From Klebsiella pneumoniae (lineage in GTDB: Bacteria > Pseudomonadota > Gammaproteobacteria > Enterobacterales > Enterobacteriaceae): a stretch of 64,000 bases of DNA. The notes below the pieces were generated by a model. The model was not told the origin of the DNA, did no database searches, and saw only the letters and a program-made list of their open reading frames with translations. The stretch spans positions 1,178,841-1,242,840 of the forward strand of contig NZ_KN046818.1 of assembly GCF_000742135.1 (NCBI RefSeq). The letters run 5' to 3'. Numbering within the stretch: position 1 is the first letter of the stretch; each line of letters starts with the position of its first letter. The position numbers and the translations under genes are program-made. Below are positions 53,928 to 63,287 of this stretch, piece after piece.

Positions 53928-54952
53928 AAATCGTTTTTACCGCCGAGCATGCTGGCGACCTTAGCGCCTTCCACCAGCTGGGCGAGCTGCTGGTGGAGGG
54001 GTGGGCGCTGGGCAAACCGAAACTCAGCGCCGGTCAGCTGATTGAGCTGGCCCACGACGCCGAGGTGCTGGTGACCAGCTATGATGAGGTGACGGACGCG
54101 GTGATGGCCGCCTGTCCGCGCCTGCAGGTGATCGCCTGCACCCGCGCGAATCCGGTGAATATTGATACCCAGGCCGCCCAGGCGCGCGGCATCCGGGTGC
54201 TCTACACCCCGGGGCGCAATGCCGATGCCGCCGCGGAGCTGACGCTTGGCCTGATGCTCAGCCTGGCGCGCCATATTCCGCAATCCCATGCGGCGCTGAA
54301 GCGGGGGGAATTCACGCAGGCTGACAATGCCGCCGCCGCCACCCAGCAGGGTCTGCGGCGGGATGTGGTCTGGGACGTGAGCCCGGAAAGTCCCTATGAA
54401 GTGTTTAAAGGCACTGAACTGCGCAATAAAACGCTGGGGCTGGTGGGGTATGGCAACATTGGCCGCCGGGTGGCGCGTATCGCCCGGGCGTTCGGCATGG
54501 CGGTGTTGGTGGTGGATCCGTTCGTCGCCGCAGAGGATATCAATGAGCCAGGGCTACAGAAAACGACCCTGGAGGCGCTGTTCCGCGAGGCGGATATCGT
54601 CAGCCTGCACCTGAGCAGCGGGCCGCACAGCGACGGGCTGGTGAATGCCGCGCTGTTAAACAGCATGAAGCCCGGCGCGCTGCTGATCAATACCTCTCGC
54701 GCGGCGGTGGTCGACGAGGCAGCGCTGATTGATGCCCTGCGCCAAGGCCCGCTGGGCGGCGCGGCGCTGGATGTCTATCACCGCGAACCGCTGTGGCGCG
54801 ATCATCCTTTTGTCATCGAGTTCGATAACGTGATTATCACGCCGCATATCGCCGGAGCCACCCGGGAGAGTATCGCCAAACACACGGCGATGATTGCCGC
54901 CGATCTTCAGCGCTATGTCGCCGGGGAGCCGCTGCTGTACCAGTGGCGTTAA
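53924..54952 (+). CDS. D-2-hydroxyacid dehydrogenase (NAD-binding)
   Basis: The 342 residues match the D-isomer-specific 2-hydroxyacid dehydrogenases. The NAD-binding motif is VGYGNIGRRVARIARAFG near residue 180. The catalytic Arg region is LINTSRAAVVDEAAL, the Glu region ALDVYHREPLW, and the catalytic His ITPHIAGATRES. Its start overlaps the kinase stop, giving a coupled three-gene operon with mtnB. It could reduce a keto acid or oxidise a sugar acid; neither is shown by sequence. Confidence 0.9.
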   Translation: MKIVFTAEHAGDLSAFHQLGELLVEGWALGKPKLSAGQLIELAHDAEVLVTSYDEVTDAVMAACPRLQVIACTRANPVNIDTQAAQARGIRVLYTPGRNADAAAELTLGLMLSLARHIPQSHAALKRGEFTQADNAAAATQQGLRRDVVWDVSPESPYEVFKGTELRNKTLGLVGYGNIGRRVARIARAFGMAVLVVDPFVAAEDINEPGLQKTTLEALFREADIVSLHLSSGPHSDGLVNAALLNSMKPGALLINTSRAAVVDEAALIDALRQGPLGGAALDVYHREPLWRDHPFVIEFDNVIITPHIAGATRESIAKHTAMIAADLQRYVAGEPLLYQWR

Positions 54953-55010
54953 GCCGCTTGCGCCGCCGCGTTCTGCAGCGGCGCGGGCCCATCGTCAGGG
55001 GCGATGGGCC
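54953..55010. terminator. Convergent terminator between dehydrogenase and PfkB genes
   Basis: Two stacked GC-rich stem-loops lie here. The second is GGCCCATCG, a 7-nt loop and CGATGGGCC (54986-55010), which reaches into the PfkB stop region. Without a U-run it is best read as a bidirectional block between the converging operons. Confidence 0.6.
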
Positions 55011-55936
55011 GCCATAAAAGCCTGGGTCTGTTCCCAGTCCACTACCCCGGCATCCGATCCCATCCCGGTCGCCACCAGCGCGGCCACCGCCGAGGCGACG
55101 TCACACGCTGCTTTCACGCTGAGTCCGCGCGCCAGTGCGGCAATAAACCCGCCGCAGTAGCTGTCGCCGCAGCCGGTGGTATCCACCGCCTCGACCGGCC
55201 ACGGCGCAATATGCTGCGGCCCGCCATCGCGGCCGATAAGCCAGGAGCCGTTCTCGCCGTCTTTCAGAATGCAGGTGCCCACGCCGAGCGCCAGGAAGAA
55301 GCGGCCGATGGCCTCCGGCTGCGTCTCTCCGGAGAGAAAGGCGGCTTCCTCCAGCGAAGGCATGAAATAATCCACCGACGGCAACAGGGGCCGCAGTAGT
55401 TCGAGGGTCTCTTCATTCGGGGCGATAAGGTCAAAGCTGGTGGTGACTCCGCGCGCTTTGGCCGCCTGCAACAGCCGCGCGCTCTGTCCCTGGTCCATTG
55501 CCGCCAGCAGCCCGGTCCCGCCGTGATGCAGGAAACGACAGTCAAGGACGGCGTCAAATTCCGCTTCACTGACAAACAGGGCGTCAGACGCGCCCCGGCA
55601 GTGCAGGGCCGGACGTTCGCCGTTGGGGCGAATCGGCAGGATCGTCGCCGAGGTCTCCTTCAGCGCGGTGCGCTGGATAAGCGAGCAGTCGATGCCCAGC
55701 CGGGCATAGCTGGCGAGGATAAAGTCGGCCTTTTCATCTTCGCCCAGGCAGGCCACCGCTGCGGTGCGGATCCCGAGCTTCGCGGCGTTGATATTAGCCC
55801 CGGCGGCGGTGCCGGCGGGGTTGAGACGAATTTGCTCAATAAAGGCGACGCCGCCGCGCGGCGGGATCGCCACCACCGGGCGCCCGGCGATATCCAGAAT
55901 CGTCAGGCCGACAAATACGGCGTCAAAGGTTGCCAT
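54995..55936 (-). CDS. PfkB-family carbohydrate kinase
   Basis: This 313-residue ribokinase-like protein has the substrate-side NPAGTAAGANINAAKLG motif near residue 40 and the anion-hole sequence DTTGCGDSYCGGF (residues 252-264), with Asp258 as the catalytic base. The usual GAGD is GCGD here. Members phosphorylate sugars, nucleosides or sugar acids. It lies 11 nt after the second permease of an RbsABC-type transporter, so it probably phosphorylates the imported sugar. Confidence 0.9.
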   Translation of the reverse strand: MATFDAVFVGLTILDIAGRPVVAIPPRGGVAFIEQIRLNPAGTAAGANINAAKLGIRTAAVACLGEDEKADFILASYARLGIDCSLIQRTALKETSATILPIRPNGERPALHCRGASDALFVSEAEFDAVLDCRFLHHGGTGLLAAMDQGQSARLLQAAKARGVTTSFDLIAPNEETLELLRPLLPSVDYFMPSLEEAAFLSGETQPEAIGRFFLALGVGTCILKDGENGSWLIGRDGGPQHIAPWPVEAVDTTGCGDSYCGGFIAALARGLSVKAACDVASAVAALVATGMGSDAGVVDWEQTQAFMAAHRP

Positions 55937-55947
55937 CGTTCTCCCGT

Positions 55948-56952
55948 TTAGCGATGCGTTTGGCGCAGGCGCGCCTGCCAGAAGGATAGGGCGAGGGCCA
56001 CCACCAGAATCACGCCGACCAGCGCGTCCTTCACCAGATAATTGAGCCCCATCAGGTTCAGACCGTTATCAATAATGGCAAGGAACAGCACGCCGCCGAG
56101 GGTGCCGAGGATGCTGACCCGGCCCAGACGGGTAAAGGCAGTGCCGATAAATACTGCCGCAATGGCGTCCATCAGGTAAGACTGCCCGGCCAGCGGGGTA
56201 AACTGCCGCAGGTTGGCGGAGAGGATCACCCCGCCGACGGCGCAGAGCGCCGAGGCGGTCACCAGCACGCCGAGCATGGTCAGGCGATCGCGGATCCCGG
56301 CGATACGCGCCGCTTCGCTGTTCTGGCCGATGGCGCGGACATATTTGCCCCACAGGGTGCGCTCGGTAACCAGCCAGGCCGCCAGCCACAGCGCCAGCAC
56401 GATCGCTACCGGCGTGGGGATCCCGCCAAGGTTGCCCACCGCCAGGTCGTGATACTCCGGGGCCATCCGCCGATAGGCTATCGCGCCGCCGCCGTCGGTA
56501 TAGATGCGCTCGGCGCTGCTGGCGATAAACCAGGTGCCGAGCGTGGCGAGGAAGGGACGGATCCGGCAGATGAGGATCAGAAAGGCATTGAGCAGGCCAA
56601 TCAGCACGCCGCCAAGCAGGGCGCAGCCCACCGCAGCCTGCCACGGCAGATGCCAGGTTTTCAGGGCGACGAGGGCGAAGGCGGCGCCGAAATCGAGCGC
56701 GACGCCCACCGACAGATCAATCGCCCCGGCGCTGACGATCAGGGTCATCGCCATCGCCACAATCAGCAGGATCGCGCTGCCCTGCAGCAGGTTGGCCCAG
56801 TTATCCACGGTTAAAAATACCGGATTCGCCCAGCCAAACAGGGCGATGGCCAGCAGGGTGATGACGCCAAATCCGGCCCGCGACAGCCAGGCCAGCGGGC
56901 TGCTGGCCGTCTGTTCCGCCGACGCAGAGGTTTTCAGGGTGATTTGACTCAT
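55948..56952 (-). CDS. Sugar ABC transporter permease 2 (RbsC family)
   Basis: This 334-residue membrane protein has the family motifs SAGAIDLSVGVALDFGAAF near residue 70, RIRPFLATLGTWFIASSAERIY, GQNSEAARIAGIRD and the end segment NYLVKDALVGVILVVALALSF. Its start overlaps the previous permease gene as ATGA. Two different permeases in one transporter suggest a heterodimer. Confidence 0.92.
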   Translation of the reverse strand: MSQITLKTSASAEQTASSPLAWLSRAGFGVITLLAIALFGWANPVFLTVDNWANLLQGSAILLIVAMAMTLIVSAGAIDLSVGVALDFGAAFALVALKTWHLPWQAAVGCALLGGVLIGLLNAFLILICRIRPFLATLGTWFIASSAERIYTDGGGAIAYRRMAPEYHDLAVGNLGGIPTPVAIVLALWLAAWLVTERTLWGKYVRAIGQNSEAARIAGIRDRLTMLGVLVTASALCAVGGVILSANLRQFTPLAGQSYLMDAIAAVFIGTAFTRLGRVSILGTLGGVLFLAIIDNGLNLMGLNYLVKDALVGVILVVALALSFWQARLRQTHR

Positions 56953-57938
56953 GCCTCGCCTCCTTTGTGTCTGACCGCCGAGGCCGCCAGCACCACCAGG
57001 ATCAGGCCGCCTTTAATGGCGCCCATCCAGAAGATATTGACCCCCAGCAGGCCGAGCCCGTTAGAGAGGGCGTTGACCAGGATTGCCCCCAGCAGCGCCC
57101 CCCAGATGGTGACCACCCGACGGCGCGAGAAGGCGGCGCCGATAAAGGTCGCCAGCACGGTCTCCAGCAGCAGCGGCGTGGCCGTCCCGCTGGAGCTGCC
57201 GGAGCCCTGGCTGAGCAGCGGCAGAATAGCCAGCCCGGCGGCAATGCCCGCTAACAGCCAGACCAGCAGGGTCAAGCGGCGCACGTTCAGGCCGCTCATC
57301 TGCGCCATATCGCGGTTGCCGCCCACCGCCTGCACATGCTGGCCGAAGCGGGAGTGGTGGAGCAGGAACTGGAACAGGATAAACACCCCCAGCAGGTAGA
57401 CCAGCGGCCAGGGCAGGCCCAGCACGCTGTTGTCGCGAAAGGCGACCATCAGCGGATCGCTGACCGCGATGCGCCGCTGGCCGGTCAACAGATCTGTCAG
57501 GCCGGTAAACGCCACCGAGGTCGAGAGGGTGGCCAGCAGCGGCGGCAGGCCGGCCGCTAGCACCAGCAAGCCGTTGATCGCCCCGCACAGCAGGCAAACC
57601 GCCGCCAGCAGCGCCAGCAGCAGGAGATATGGCGTGTGCCATTCGGCCAGCCCGAGGCTGAGCAGCGCGACGCCGAGCACCGCCGTCGCCGGCAGGGAGA
57701 GGTCGATGCCGCCGGAGACCACGTCATCCCCGCCCACGGCGATAACGCAGACCAGGCCGAAACAAAGTATTGCCAGCGGAACGCTCTGGACCAGCATCAG
57801 GCTGATATTTTGCCAGCTGAGAAAGTAGGGCGACTGTACGCTCAGCCATACCAGCAGCGCCAGAAACAGGATCAGGGGAAATTTTTCAATCAGCGTCGCC
57901 AGGCCCGGACGGCCGCGACGCTGGATAGCAGTACTCAT
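56949..57938 (-). CDS. Sugar ABC transporter permease 1 (RbsC family)
   Basis: The 329 residues share the RbsC-type pattern: AVGGDDVVSGGIDLSLPATAV near residue 65, GLPPLLATLSTSVAFTGL, and GGNRDMAQMSGLNVRRLT for ATPase contact. I start it at MSTAIQRRG, overlapping the ATPase stop as ATGA. The longer reading in this frame is not supported. The serine-rich loop GSGSSSGT near residue 250 is unusual and might face the periplasm. Confidence 0.92.
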   Translation of the reverse strand: MSTAIQRRGRPGLATLIEKFPLILFLALLVWLSVQSPYFLSWQNISLMLVQSVPLAILCFGLVCVIAVGGDDVVSGGIDLSLPATAVLGVALLSLGLAEWHTPYLLLLALLAAVCLLCGAINGLLVLAAGLPPLLATLSTSVAFTGLTDLLTGQRRIAVSDPLMVAFRDNSVLGLPWPLVYLLGVFILFQFLLHHSRFGQHVQAVGGNRDMAQMSGLNVRRLTLLVWLLAGIAAGLAILPLLSQGSGSSSGTATPLLLETVLATFIGAAFSRRRVVTIWGALLGAILVNALSNGLGLLGVNIFWMGAIKGGLILVVLAASAVRHKGGEA

Positions 57939-59485
57939 GGTGAAGGCTCCTGTCCGCCGTTGATCGCCACCAGCAGGGCGTCCAGCGTTAGCCCGCGGGT
58001 GGGCAGATTGGCCGCCAGCGCGCCGCGCCAGAGGACCAGGATCCGGTCGCATAGTCCGAGCAGTTCGGGGGCGTCGCTGGAGGAGACCAGCACCGCCCGT
58101 CCTTTATCGGCCAGCTGGCGCGTCCGTTGATAAATATCGCGACGGGCGCCGATATCGACCCCCAGGGTGGGTTCATCGAGAATAAACAGCCGGGCATCGG
58201 TCCCCAGCCAGCGGGCGAGGATCGCTTTTTGCTGGTTGCCGCCGCTCATGTAGCGTACCGGCAGCCCCGGGCGTCCCGGGCGGATCGCCAGCTGTTCTAT
58301 CCAGTCGCGCGCTTTCTGCTCGGCGATACCCCGCCGCTCCCAGCCAAAGGTGGCGGTCTCCGGCAGTGAGGCGAGATTAATATTGTCGGCGGTGGTGAAG
58401 GGCAGGATCAGCCCCTGATGGCGGCGGTCGCGTGGCACCAGCGCCATGCCGGCGCGGATCGCCTGCTTCGGCGTACGAATGCGCCGCGGCCGGCCCTCGA
58501 GGTGGATGGTGCCGTGTTCCGCCGGGCGTAAGCCGTAGAGTAAGTCGACCAGCACATCGCGTCCGGCGCCCAGCAGGCCGGCGACGCCGACGATTTCGCC
58601 CGGCTGAATATCAAAAGAAAGCTCCTGCAGCTGCCGCCCGTCGCTCAGCTGGCGCACCGAGAGCAGCGGGGTCGCCCCATTGTCTGCCGCCGGGCGCTGG
58701 CGCGGAGTATACAGCTGGTCGATTTCCCGGCCGACCATCATGGCGATCAGCGCTTCGGTATTCTGCAGCAGGTCGCGGTCCGGGTAGCCGACCACTTCCC
58801 CGTTGCGCAGCACGGTGCCGCGGTCGCAGAGGGTGGCTATCTCATTGAGGTAGTGGGAAATATACAGAATGGCAATGCCCTGGTCGCGCAGGCGCAGGAT
58901 GGCGGAGGAGACCAGACTGGCCTCCTGCGCCTCCAGGGGGGCGGTGGGTTCGTCGAACACCACCAGCCGCGCTGCGCCGTCGATCAGCGCGCGGGCAATT
59001 TGTACCAGCTTGCGCTCGGCCAGGCTCAGGTCGCGCACCAGCCGTTCGGGGTCGATCGCCAGCTGCCAGTTTTGCTGGAAAAATTGCGCCGTGGCGGCCT
59101 TCATCCGTCGGCGATCCAGCGCCCCCCAGCGGGTGCGATACTCCTGGCCCAGAAACACCGATTCCGCGACGGTAAAGTGCGGGATCAGGTTCAGCTCCTG
59201 GTGGATAATGCGGATGCCGGCGGCTTCGATGGCTGCCGGATTGCCGAGGGGCAGCGGGTGACCGTCGAGGGTGGCGCTGCCGCTGTCGGCCTGATAGACA
59301 CCGGCGAGGATCTTGATCAGCGTCGATTTACCGGCGCCGTTCTCGCCAATCAGGCCATGAATCTCCCCCGGATTGAGGCGCAGGGTAACCGCATTAAGCG
59401 CGGTGACGCTGGCAAAACGTTTACCGATCTGCTCCATGACCAGACCAGCGGCGGGGCGTTCCCCGCCTGGATGTTGATTAATCAC
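57935..59485 (-). CDS. Sugar ABC transporter ATP-binding protein (RbsA family)
   Basis: This 516-residue double cassette has Walker A GENGAGKST (residues 47-55), Walker B LVVFDEPTAPLE, and the second-half loop GLLGAGRDV with signature MSGGNQQKA and Walker B FILDEPTLGVD. The signature MSGGNQQKA replaces the usual LSGGNQQK-V. The start ATG overlaps the binding-protein stop as ATGA. All four transporter genes are thus tightly coupled. Confidence 0.93.
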   Translation of the reverse strand: MINQHPGGERPAAGLVMEQIGKRFASVTALNAVTLRLNPGEIHGLIGENGAGKSTLIKILAGVYQADSGSATLDGHPLPLGNPAAIEAAGIRIIHQELNLIPHFTVAESVFLGQEYRTRWGALDRRRMKAATAQFFQQNWQLAIDPERLVRDLSLAERKLVQIARALIDGAARLVVFDEPTAPLEAQEASLVSSAILRLRDQGIAILYISHYLNEIATLCDRGTVLRNGEVVGYPDRDLLQNTEALIAMMVGREIDQLYTPRQRPAADNGATPLLSVRQLSDGRQLQELSFDIQPGEIVGVAGLLGAGRDVLVDLLYGLRPAEHGTIHLEGRPRRIRTPKQAIRAGMALVPRDRRHQGLILPFTTADNINLASLPETATFGWERRGIAEQKARDWIEQLAIRPGRPGLPVRYMSGGNQQKAILARWLGTDARLFILDEPTLGVDIGARRDIYQRTRQLADKGRAVLVSSSDAPELLGLCDRILVLWRGALAANLPTRGLTLDALLVAINGGQEPSP

Positions 59486-60462
59486 TGCAGCTCGCCGTAT
59501 CCCAACTGTTTATACACCGCTTTCGCTTCCTGCGGACCTTTCACCGGAACCACCGGAATAAAGGTTTGCACCGGTAGTTTCTGGCCGGCAAAGTAGCGGG
59601 CCACGTTGTCAGCCGAGGTCTGGCCGATCAGATGCGGCTGCTGCGCGACGTTAGCCACGAACGGGCTGCCGGGCTCCGCCATGATCTCCAGGGTCTCCGG
59701 ACCGGCGTCGATGGCCGTCACTTTCACGTCTTTATCGCGACCGGTCTCTTCCAGCGCCTGGACGATGCCGATGGCCGGTTGATCCCAGCAGGCGACATGG
59801 ATGGCGTCCAGTTTGCCTTTCGGATACTGGCTGAGTAATTCGAGGGTTTTCTTGCGCGCGTCTTCCGGCGAGTTGGCGAACTGTTCCGCGAGCTCGGGCT
59901 GGATAATATGAATATCCGGATAATCCTTAAGGACATATTTCCACTGATCGTAGCGAATTCCGCAAATACGCAGCGCGCTGGAGAAGGCGTTAAATACGGC
60001 GACGTTGCCTTTGCCGCCTAATTCATCCGCCATGTAGCGGCCGATGGTTGAGCCTAAGGTGTAGTTATCGGAAGTAGTATTGTTGACCGAATATTGAGAA
60101 ACATGATCTACGGTAAATACCGGGATACCGGCATCACGCAATGCTTTAAATTTTGGTTCGACGGCGCTATCGCCGAGAATACTAATTACCGCGTCCACCT
60201 TGCGTGACAGTAAAATATCGTGGTTATTGGCATGCACCTGATTATCGCGGCCGCCATCGACGCCAATGACTTTGCCCCCCAGCTTCTCCACCTCCTCTGT
60301 CGCGCCTTTAAAGGCCTCGCGATCCCAGAAATGCTGAGTGCCGACCACGGCAACGCCAATGGTTTTTCCCTGTAAGGAGAGGGCGTCTGCGGCAGCGACG
60401 CTCAGCGAGGCAAGGGAAAGCAGTCCCAGCGCGGCAGGCAATAATTTTCTTTTCTGCGACAT
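59482..60462 (-). CDS. Periplasmic sugar-binding protein of ABC transporter
   Basis: This 326-residue protein begins with a signal peptide (MSQKRKLLPAALGLLSLASL) cleaved near residue 25, followed by a type 1 binding fold. Characteristic stretches are GTQHFWDREAFKGATEEVEKLGG, VDAVISILGDSAVEP and VACWDQPAIGIVQALEETG. It heads the binding protein-ATPase-permease-permease-PfkB operon. The 408-nt AT-rich region upstream is the likely promoter. Its ligand is unknown. Confidence 0.92.
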   Translation of the reverse strand: MSQKRKLLPAALGLLSLASLSVAAADALSLQGKTIGVAVVGTQHFWDREAFKGATEEVEKLGGKVIGVDGGRDNQVHANNHDILLSRKVDAVISILGDSAVEPKFKALRDAGIPVFTVDHVSQYSVNNTTSDNYTLGSTIGRYMADELGGKGNVAVFNAFSSALRICGIRYDQWKYVLKDYPDIHIIQPELAEQFANSPEDARKKTLELLSQYPKGKLDAIHVACWDQPAIGIVQALEETGRDKDVKVTAIDAGPETLEIMAEPGSPFVANVAQQPHLIGQTSADNVARYFAGQKLPVQTFIPVVPVKGPQEAKAVYKQLGYGELQ

Positions 60463-60870
60463 TGTTATTATGATCCTGTGATGAAGGTGGTTGCGGACCG
60501 GTAGCATGACAAGAAGCACCTCGCCACCTCAAATACAAAATAAGTCTAAGTTATGCCAGGAATGTTATATCGCAGAAACGTCAGAGAAAAAGTTTATTTT
60601 GTCATGAGGAACCTGAAAATATTTCATGATGGTGGATAGACCTTTTTATTTTGTGGTTTTATTTTTGACTTATTCCGTGTTTATTTAGCGGATAAAGACA
60701 ATTTTCTTAATATTGTGAGTGCATGGGAAATACGGCGTCTACAGAGAAAAAAAGAAGATTGCGCGGGCTAAAGCTTTTTTTAGCAGAGCAATGTCTGGCC
60801 GGGTAAGGATTATTACCCTATTTCCCCGCTTTATTGTAATGAACCTTAAGCTGAGAAGAACGCGGGCGCT
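60463..60870. other. AT-rich divergent promoter region
   Basis: This 408-nt stretch between the binding-protein gene and the molybdenum enzyme gene is much richer in A and T than its surroundings, with several T and A tracts. I find no gene with a ribosome site. Candidate promoters point both ways, but no clear known operator could be assigned. Confidence 0.5.
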
Positions 60871-63180
60871 ATGAAGAAACAGCATAATTATACGGTGATG
60901 CACTGGGGAACCTGGCAGGTGGAGAGCCGTGAGGGCGAGATCGTGGCGGTTAAGCCGGTGCCCTGGGATAAAAATCCCTCACGCATCGGCCAGTCGCTCC
61001 CCGACGCGGTGACCAGCCAAACGCGCATTCGCCGTCCGGCGGTGCGCGCCGGCTATCTCCAGCACGGGCCGGCGTCACGAGAAGGGCGAGGTAAAGAGCC
61101 CTTTGTCGAAGTCAGCTGGGAGGTGGCCCTGGACCTGCTGGCGCGCGAGCTGCGCTCGGTCAAGGCGCGCTGCGGCAATGAGGCGATCTTCGGCGGCTCC
61201 TACGGCTGGGCCAGCGCTGGACGCTTTCACCATGCGCAGAGCCAGCTGCACCGGTTTCTCAAGGGCTTTGGCGGGTACACCGCCAGCACCAATACCTATA
61301 GCAGCGCCGCGGGCGAGCGTATTCTGCCGCATATTCTCGGGCCGCTGAGCCCGCTGCACCGGCAGCATACCCATTTTTCCGAGCTGGCCCGGGAGTGTCA
61401 GCTGTTTGTCGCCATCGGCGGACTGCCGCTGCGCAATGCCCAGGTCAACGGCGGCGGCGCCAATGACCATATGCTCCAGTACTGGCTGGATAAGATGCAG
61501 GCCAACGGCACCCGGTTTATCAATATCAGTCCGGTGCGCAATGACCTCAGCGCGGTGCCCGAAGCCGAGTGGCTGGCCATTCGGCCGGGCACCGATACCG
61601 CACTGCTGCTGGCCCTGAGCTATGTGCTGATCGCTGAGTCTCTCTACGACCAGGCGTTTGTTGCCAGCCATACCGTCGGGTTTGCCCCTTACTGCGCTTA
61701 TCTGTTGGGCGAGCACGATGGCGTGGCGAAAACCCCGGCGTGGGCGGCGGCGATTACCGGCCTGGACGCCCAGCGCATCGCCGACCTGGCGCGGGAGATG
61801 GCCCGCCACCGGACGATGGTGAATATCTCATGGTCGATCCAGCGCGCCCGTCAAGGGGAGCAGGCCTACTGGGCGACGGTGGCCCTGACTGCGCTGCTGG
61901 GACAGATCGGCACGCCGGGCGGCGGCCTCGGGTTTGGCTACGCCTGCACTAACCTGGCGGGCGCGGTACGAAAAGCGTTTTCCGGCCCGCGCTTACCCGC
62001 CGGGGAGAATGCGGTGGACAGCGTTATCCCGGTGGCGCGGCTGTCCGATATGCTGCTGCACCCGGGAGAAACCTATGAGTTCGACGGTCAGCAGCGGCGC
62101 TATCCCGATATCCGTTTAGTCTACTGGGCGGGAGGCAATGCGTTTCATCATCATCAGGATCTCAACCGACTGTGCGAGGCCTGGCGCCGCCCGGAGACGG
62201 TGGTGGTGCATGAGCAGTACTGGACCGCGCAGGCCAAATTCTCCGATATCGTTCTGCCGGCCACCACCTCGCTGGAGCGAGAGGATATCGGCAGCGGCGG
62301 TCACGACGGGTTTATGATCGCCATGAGCGCGCAGATCCCGCCGGTGGGCGAAGCGCGTGACGATTACGCCATTTTCTGCGATCTGGCCGGGCGGCTGGGC
62401 TTCGGGGAAGCGTTCAGCGAAGGGCGTGACGCCGGGCAGTGGCTACGTCATCTCTATGAGGAGTCAAGACCGCGGGCGCAGGAGGAAGGTATTGCGCTGC
62501 CCTCGTTCGATGACTTCTGGCAGCAAGGGGTGCTGGAATACAGCGCGCCGGAGCGGCCGCAAATTTTTCTCGCCGATTTTCGCGCCGATCCGCAGCGCTA
62601 TCCGCTTTCCACGCCCTCCGGCAAAATTGAACTCTTTTCCGCCACCGTCGCCGGGTTTGGCTATCGCGAATGTCCTGGCCATCCGTGGTGGGATGAACAG
62701 GAGGCCGCCCGCCAGCGGCAGGAGGCGGCGCGTTGGCCGCTTCATCTGCTCTCCAGCCAGCCGCGCGCCCGCCTGCACAGTCAGTACGACCACGGCAGCG
62801 TCAGCCGGGCGACGAAAATTCAGGGACGCGAGCCGCTGTGGATGCATCCGAGCGATGCGCAGGCAAGGGATATCCGCGAAGGCAGCGTGGTGAAAGTCTA
62901 TAACGACCGTGGGGCGATTCTGGCGGGGGTGCACCTGAGCGAGCAGATTTTGCCCGGCGTGGTACAGATGTCCACCGGCGCCTGGTATGACCCGCTGGAT
63001 CCGAAGGAAGAACGGTCGCTCGATAAGCACGGTAATCCCAACGTATTAACCGAGGATCGCGGCAGTTCGCGCCTGGGGCAGGGCTGTAGCGCCCAGAGTT
63101 GTTGGGTGGAGATCGCCCCGTGGCGTGAGGAACTGCCGCCGATCACTGCCTTTGATCCGCCGAAGTTTATTGAAGTTTAG
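60871..63180 (+). CDS. Molybdopterin-dependent oxidoreductase, BisC/TorA-like (cytoplasmic)
   Basis: This 769-residue enzyme of the DMSO-reductase family has the BisC-like start YTVMHWGTWQVESR. The molybdenum-ligand region GGSYGWASAGRFHHAQSQ places Ser115 as the ligand. LGQIGTPGGGLGFGY and ATTSLEREDI bind the cofactor, and the C-terminus (LSSQPRARLHSQYDH, NVLTEDRGSSRLGQGC) is BisC-like. There is no twin-arginine signal and no Fe-S cysteine motif at the N-terminus, so it should act in the cytoplasm like biotin sulfoxide reductase. The substrate is probably an S- or N-oxide. It lies between a sugar transporter and mtnD. Confidence 0.87.
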   Translation: MKKQHNYTVMHWGTWQVESREGEIVAVKPVPWDKNPSRIGQSLPDAVTSQTRIRRPAVRAGYLQHGPASREGRGKEPFVEVSWEVALDLLARELRSVKARCGNEAIFGGSYGWASAGRFHHAQSQLHRFLKGFGGYTASTNTYSSAAGERILPHILGPLSPLHRQHTHFSELARECQLFVAIGGLPLRNAQVNGGGANDHMLQYWLDKMQANGTRFINISPVRNDLSAVPEAEWLAIRPGTDTALLLALSYVLIAESLYDQAFVASHTVGFAPYCAYLLGEHDGVAKTPAWAAAITGLDAQRIADLAREMARHRTMVNISWSIQRARQGEQAYWATVALTALLGQIGTPGGGLGFGYACTNLAGAVRKAFSGPRLPAGENAVDSVIPVARLSDMLLHPGETYEFDGQQRRYPDIRLVYWAGGNAFHHHQDLNRLCEAWRRPETVVVHEQYWTAQAKFSDIVLPATTSLEREDIGSGGHDGFMIAMSAQIPPVGEARDDYAIFCDLAGRLGFGEAFSEGRDAGQWLRHLYEESRPRAQEEGIALPSFDDFWQQGVLEYSAPERPQIFLADFRADPQRYPLSTPSGKIELFSATVAGFGYRECPGHPWWDEQEAARQRQEAARWPLHLLSSQPRARLHSQYDHGSVSRATKIQGREPLWMHPSDAQARDIREGSVVKVYNDRGAILAGVHLSEQILPGVVQMSTGAWYDPLDPKEERSLDKHGNPNVLTEDRGSSRLGQGCSAQSCWVEIAPWREELPPITAFDPPKFIEV

Positions 63181-63287
63181 GCGTTGGCGCTCGCCGGCGG
63201 CGGGGCGGGTAGCCCGGAGAAGGCGCGGTATGCGCCGCCTCCGGCAAAGCCCGCGCCTGGCGGTTTAAGACTGACGATAGTTTGACG
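63181..63287. repeat. GC-rich palindromic spacer between convergent genes
   Basis: GTAGCCCGGAGAAGGCG-type sequence facing GCGCCGCCTCCGG forms a REP-like stem between the converging molybdenum enzyme gene and mtnD. It probably ends both transcripts. Confidence 0.5.

Noticed and set aside
60729-60748. Possible met box (CGGCGTCT) upstream of the molybdenum enzyme gene
   Set aside because: The octamer matches 6 of 8 positions but neighbouring octamers are poor, so no tandem array is present.
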